From: Phocoena phocoena
Lineage: Eukaryota; Chordata; Mammalia; Artiodactyla; Phocoenidae
DNA: 64,000 nt
Reading direction: 5' to 3'
NCBI RefSeq assembly: GCF_963924675.1
Contig: NC_089226.1
Coordinates: forward strand, 43,851,124-43,915,123
This document shows, in pieces, positions 60,263 through 64,000 of the stretch (position 1 is the first letter of the stretch; each line of letters starts with the position of its first letter). Below the pieces are notes generated by a model. It was given only the letters and a program-made list of their open reading frames with translations, did not search any database and was not told the DNA's origin. Made by a program: the position numbers and the translations under genes.

Positions 60263-61126
60263 CTAGAATTTCAAAGGAAACAAATTACTTCACATAGAAC
60301 ATTATGTCTAACTGCTTTCTTCCAATGTTTTATTATAAGAAATCTCAAAAGTACAGAAAACTGTATAATAGGACAATAAATTCCCAAATACCCACCACAT
60401 AAATTCAATAATTGTAATATTGTTGATTCTCTTGCAAGGAAGTTGCAGACATCATGACAGGTCACTCCTGTGTACTTAAGCATGCTCCTTAAAGCCAAAT
60501 TTTAAAAACCAAACATCAATATTTTATATTTTTCCTCCCTCATAGCTCTACTGTTGATATTTATTTAAAGTTCAAAATATTCTATTATTAAACATGTCTT
60601 GGGTATTCATTCTAAAATTTTTAAATACACCCTATACAATTACAAAAAATAAGGGAGACAGCCCATTATCTATTAAAGGTCAAAGAAGCTTATTTTTAAT
60701 GTGTTTTATATTTATATTAATTCCTGCTATTTGGTAACATTTTCCAAGATTATTGAAATAGTCTATTAGTACATTTTTAAAGGGCTGACTGAATGCTGCC
60801 TATAAGAAACATGATAAATTCTATTGTTAAATGGCAATTTGAGAAGCACCTGCTAAAATGTACAAGACAACTATACGATGAAACTTTTCCAGGTCATCAC
60901 TGTTGATTCTGATTTGGGCCTGCCTTTTAAATATTCATTCATCAATTATAATTAACCAAATTAGAATTCACGGGAAAGAACAATCAAGCTCAGAAAGTCA
61001 GAAAAAAATGTCATTCACGTTTTATAAATCAAAATGACATGGGAAAATGTTGAGCCTCTTTTTCACAAAGGAACAAAAGTTTTTAATCTATGGTGGGCTT
61101 ACAGAAGGTGGGCCGGGAACCTACAT
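60263..61126 (-). other. NAALAD2 intron 8, left part
   Basis: No further NAALAD2 exon was recognised from here to the right edge. No repeat recognised before the SINE. Confidence 0.5.
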
Positions 61127-61134
61127 AGTACTTC

Positions 61135-61332
61135 TTTTTCTCGGTACACGGGCCTCTCACTGTTGTGGCCTCTCCCGTTGGGGAGCACAGGCTCCCGACG
61201 CACAGGCTCAGCGGCCATGGCTCACGGGCCCCGCCATTCCGCGGCATGTGGGATCTTCCCGAACCGGGGCACAAACCCTTGTCCCCTGAATCGGCAGGCG
61301 GACTCTCAACCACTGCGCCACCAGGGAAGCCC
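61135..61332 (-). mobile_element. CHR-type SINE (short form)
   Basis: Short SINE on the - strand with a very short T tract (A tail) at its left. TSD AGTACTTC at 61127-61134 and 61333-61340. Confidence 0.95.
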
Positions 61333-61845
61333 AGTACTTCATTTTTGAATGGAAAAACAAACAAGTCAAATTCTGTATATTAAGTGCAAATTCTGGTTTT
61401 TCTTCCCCTAAAAGTACACTCTGCTTCTGAATGTATATGTAATTCATGTGCAGTATTCAACTAAAAGTGCCTTTGGGGGAAAACTAATCAATGGGTGTTG
61501 TTTTGCATTTTAAGACATTAAGTAAAAGATTTATTTTTACTAGAATGATAAAAATTAATAGCAAAAATACTCTTTAGCATGTTTCTAAGTATATGAGCCT
61601 AAGCTCTATTAGTAAGAAAGCCAGCTTCATTGATGTATGTCATTAAATGAAGAAAATTAAGTAAAGAATACTGTAACAATGAGGAATGAGGAAAAAATCT
61701 ATTTTAATCTAAACATGAAAATAAACTGGCTATCTGCTCAGATTCTCAAAGAAGCTCATCTACATCTTTAATCCTTATATCTTCCTGGTTTTTAGTATCA
61801 TTGACTCCAGAAGTACCTAAAAGAATTATCTAGAGAGGTGCTGCT

Positions 61846-62078
61846 ATGGCTTCCAGTGGGGTTGGTGTGAACGATGTGGGCTCAGCAAATAAAGTTCCCG
61901 AAATTCTGAAATTCCGGACAACTTGGGAGATTGGCTTTGGGGCGTCTACTGCTTCACCACCGATAGGAATGACTTCCAGAGGAATTTGATCCTCAGTTTG
62001 GGACTCTTTGCTGTGGGAGTTTGGCTGGACAGGAATTTGAGTGACAATGACCTAAAGGCACCTCAGCCAGGGGTGTAG
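61846..62078 (+). pseudogene. TOMM6: TOMM6 processed pseudogene
   Basis: Intronless copy of the small mitochondrial import subunit TOM6. From ATG it reads MASSGVGVNDVGSANKVPEI, then an 8-bp tandem duplication (61900-61907 / 61908-61915) shifts the frame. After it RNDFQRNLILSLGLFAVGVW and SDNDLKAPQPGV then TAG follow. Length is 233 nt, that is 8 more than a 74-codon ORF plus stop. A 3' UTR-like stretch continues to about 62230. It lies in a NAALAD2 intron, on the opposite strand, and cannot make TOM6. Confidence 0.9.
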
Positions 62079-62210
62079 CCATAAAAACACATAGAACCCC
62101 TGTGCTGTATCTGTACCTTCCAAACACAGTGCCTCCCACCTGTGACCATTACACGACTTGCCCTGATGGCAACTGATGTTTGATTCAGATGGGCACCTTT
62201 CCTTCCCTGC

Positions 62211-62248
62211 CTTGTAATAGAAAAGAACTTCTTGTACTCTATTACAAG
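62211..62248. repeat. Short inverted repeat
   Basis: CTTGTAATAG at 62211-62220 and its exact reverse complement CTATTACAAG at 62239-62248, 18 bp apart. It lies at the end of the TOMM6-like 3' UTR. Confidence 0.7.
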
Positions 62249-62263
62249 TAATTCATTAAGGGA

Positions 62264-62646
62264 TGTTGCCTATAAGCTTAAATTATACATAATGGCCCAT
62301 CTCTGGGAACCCTGCTTCCCAGGTAATGAACACTAAGTTAAAAGACCTTTTTTTAAGCTCACAGGAAGCAACCTAACCAGGCCTACCAGTGAACGACTGC
62401 AGGGAGGAAGAAATTAACACATCCCCTCTGCAGGCTGACAGGAACCAGGAAATGTTTGACTTTACTCCCTCCCCTTTTAGTATGAAAGGAGCCTGAATTC
62501 TAACTCAGGCAAGATGGTTCTTTGGGGCACGCCATCTTCTCGGTCTGTTGGCTTTCCGAATAAAGTAGTTATTCCTTGCCCCAGCAGCTCATCTCTCAAT
62601 TATTGGCTGGTCGTACAGCGAGCGACAGAGCTTAGACTTGGTAACA
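62264..62646 (+). mobile_element. Solo LTR, class I ERV type (ends tentative)
   Basis: From TGTTGCCTATAAGCTT to GACTTGGTAACA. It has a TATA-like AGTATGAAAGG near 62479, the poly(A) signal CCGAATAAAG (AATAAA 62559-62564) and GCCCCAGCAGCTCATCTCTC, which matches my memory of gamma-type mammalian LTRs. No target duplication found and no internal viral sequence next to it. Confidence 0.55.
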
Positions 62647-62874
62647 GCCTGATTTCCTTTTCTTTGCTGAGTCTATTCAGAACACCCTTCTCTGGTCAGC
62701 AGGCAGGTTTCAGCTAAAGTGTTGTCCTCTATTCCTTAAAGTTCTGTACATAGTTCCTAAGTTTCTGAAGAGTATGGTCTTTGCTCTTGTCTTTGTTCTT
62801 GATCTAATCTAATGGTATTTTAACAAATATTTGAAATAGAGATTATGCACAAAGGAAAAAAAAAGAATTATCTA

Positions 62875-63092
62875 CAGTTGACCCTTGAGCAGCATGGGTT
62901 TGAACTGCATAAGTGCCCTTACATGTGGATTTTTTTCACTAAATATGCACTACAATACTACATGATCCACAGCTGTTTGAATACACAGATATGAAACCTC
63001 AGATATGGAGGGCTAACTGTAAAGTAATACGCAGATTTTTGACAGGCGGGGGGCTGGTGCCCCTAACCCCTGTGTTGTTTGAGGGTCAACTG
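62875..63092 (+). mobile_element. Tigger-type (Tc1/mariner) MITE with TA sites
   Basis: Inverted ends CAGTTGACCCTTGAGCAGCA and TGTTTGAGGGTCAACTG, flanked by TA at 62873-62874 and 63093-63094. 218 bp, non-coding. The best preserved of the three copies in this window. Confidence 0.88.
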
Positions 63093-63109
63093 TATTTGTT
63101 TGTCCTGTT

Positions 63110-63270
63110 ATCACCTCAAACTCATCATGTTCCAAATAAACTAAACTTCAGAATGTAGACTCCACAGGGCAGGGATTTTTGCCTGTTTTGTACACTGCTG
63201 AATCCCCAGTACCCAGAATGGTACCAGGGGTATAGTAAATGCTCAGTAAATAATTGTGAATTGAATGAAT
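63110..63270 (+). repeat. L2 LINE 3' relic
   Basis: TAGACTCCACAGGGCAGGGA TTTTTGCCTG ... CCCCAGTACCCAGAATGG ... TGCTCAGTAAATAATTGTGA is the L2 3' end. Confidence 0.8.
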
Positions 63271-64000
63271 ATACTTCTGTATGGAAAAACTGAGAACAAC
63301 ATTAGCTCAACCATCAGAGTTACCTCTGCCTATCATTATCTTTGACTAGACTATTTTACAACTCTGTAGTGACAGAACTCAACTCGTAGTAGTGTAGTAA
63401 TACAAATAATTCATGCCCACTGAAATGCACAATTTCTCTAGTGAACGTTCAACCGACTTACTTCCCCCAATGTGGAAGAAATCAGTTTTTCAGCTATTAA
63501 GCACACTCATTTCGGCATTCCTAAGGAGCTCATTTTTGTATCATCTTTGAATTCTCCTTCGAACCAGTTTTAACTCCTTTCTGGTCCCCTTATTAATTAA
63601 CGCATTAAATAAAATTTTTATACATGTTCAGTTTATATTTGTATGAGAATTATGGTTTTACTTAAAAAAAAATCCTTTATCGTCTTTGGAAGCCCCACGG
63701 AGACGTACATGGACTCTGCTTGAAGAACCAAGAAGGGGGAAGCTTAAAACCAGACATGTCTTCTTTTGGCTCTCAGATGTAAGTCCCAAGCAGCAGTAGA
63801 ATTTTAACTTTGCTGAAACTCTGTATCTCTAACTTAATTTTTTTCTACTGATTCTGTGTTTTGTTTATGTTTCTAGTTTGCTTACAGTAGGTAAATTATT
63901 CCCTATTTGTGGTAGCAATGTTTAAGAATTTAAGGTTTCATGCCTTGTCATTTGGTAATCTCTGTAAATGGATCCATAGATTATCAAGATCTCTTTTGGG
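63271..64000 (-). other. NAALAD2 intron 8, right part
   Basis: AT-rich, no repeat or exon recognised up to the window edge. Confidence 0.45.

Noticed and set aside
60263..64000. A further NAALAD2 exon before the right edge
   Set aside because: Looked for the expected GPGFTG-type exon on the - strand and found none; it is presumably beyond the window.
1..64000. CRISPR array, operons or bacterial mobile elements
   Set aside because: The DNA is mammalian; repeat units found are transposons, microsatellites and local duplications.

Overview
This is vertebrate nuclear DNA: AT-rich, intron-split genes in a dense bed of retroelements. The repeats point to a cetacean (whale or dolphin). At least six copies of a short tRNA-derived SINE run from a GGCTTCCCTGGTGG head to a GTACCGC(A)n tail, as in the CHR-type SINEs of whales and hippos. 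No bovine ART2A or BovB sequence was noticed. The species cannot be told from the window alone.

Two protein-coding genes face each other tail to tail. CHORDC1 (HSP90 co-chaperone, CHORD-CHORD-CS) is on the + strand from the left edge to 17442. Ten coding exons are present, and only the first 33 codons or so lie outside. NAALAD2 (M28 zinc glutamate carboxypeptidase, paralogue of FOLH1/PSMA) is on the - strand from 60262 down to 38761. Its last eleven coding exons are present (410 residues of about 740), and the amino-terminal half lies beyond the right edge. Every intron starts with GT and ends with AG, all exon phases join, and all key residues checked are kept, so both genes look functional. 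The same convergent pair lies on human chromosome 11q14.3. The two genes share no pathway; their link is only position.

Layout. 1-17442: CHORDC1 exons, with introns holding MIR, L1, CHR SINEs and a 211-bp hAT-type transposon. 17443-38760: intergenic, first the CHORDC1 3' UTR, then SINEs, MIR and MER5-like relics, a pile of broken antisense L1 copies (28862-36650), and a Tigger-type element. 38761-60262: NAALAD2, whose long last intron holds an antisense L1 with a 5' region built of repeats of about 360 bp, several SINEs and a CR1/L3 relic. 60263-64000: the next NAALAD2 intron, with a TOMM6 processed pseudogene, an ERV-type LTR and another Tigger-type element.

The most noteworthy items are: an L1 insertion inside a MIR that carries about 190 bp of extra 3' sequence with its own poly(A) signal (3' transduction); an exact 174-bp direct duplication 1,050 bp apart in a NAALAD2 intron; two SINEs fused inside one target-site duplication; the tandem L1 5' region; a SINE inserted at intron position +8 of CHORDC1; and an unexplained exon-like 117-bp segment at 39356-39472. 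I found no wholly new gene system. The longer open frames outside the two genes mostly fall in repeats.
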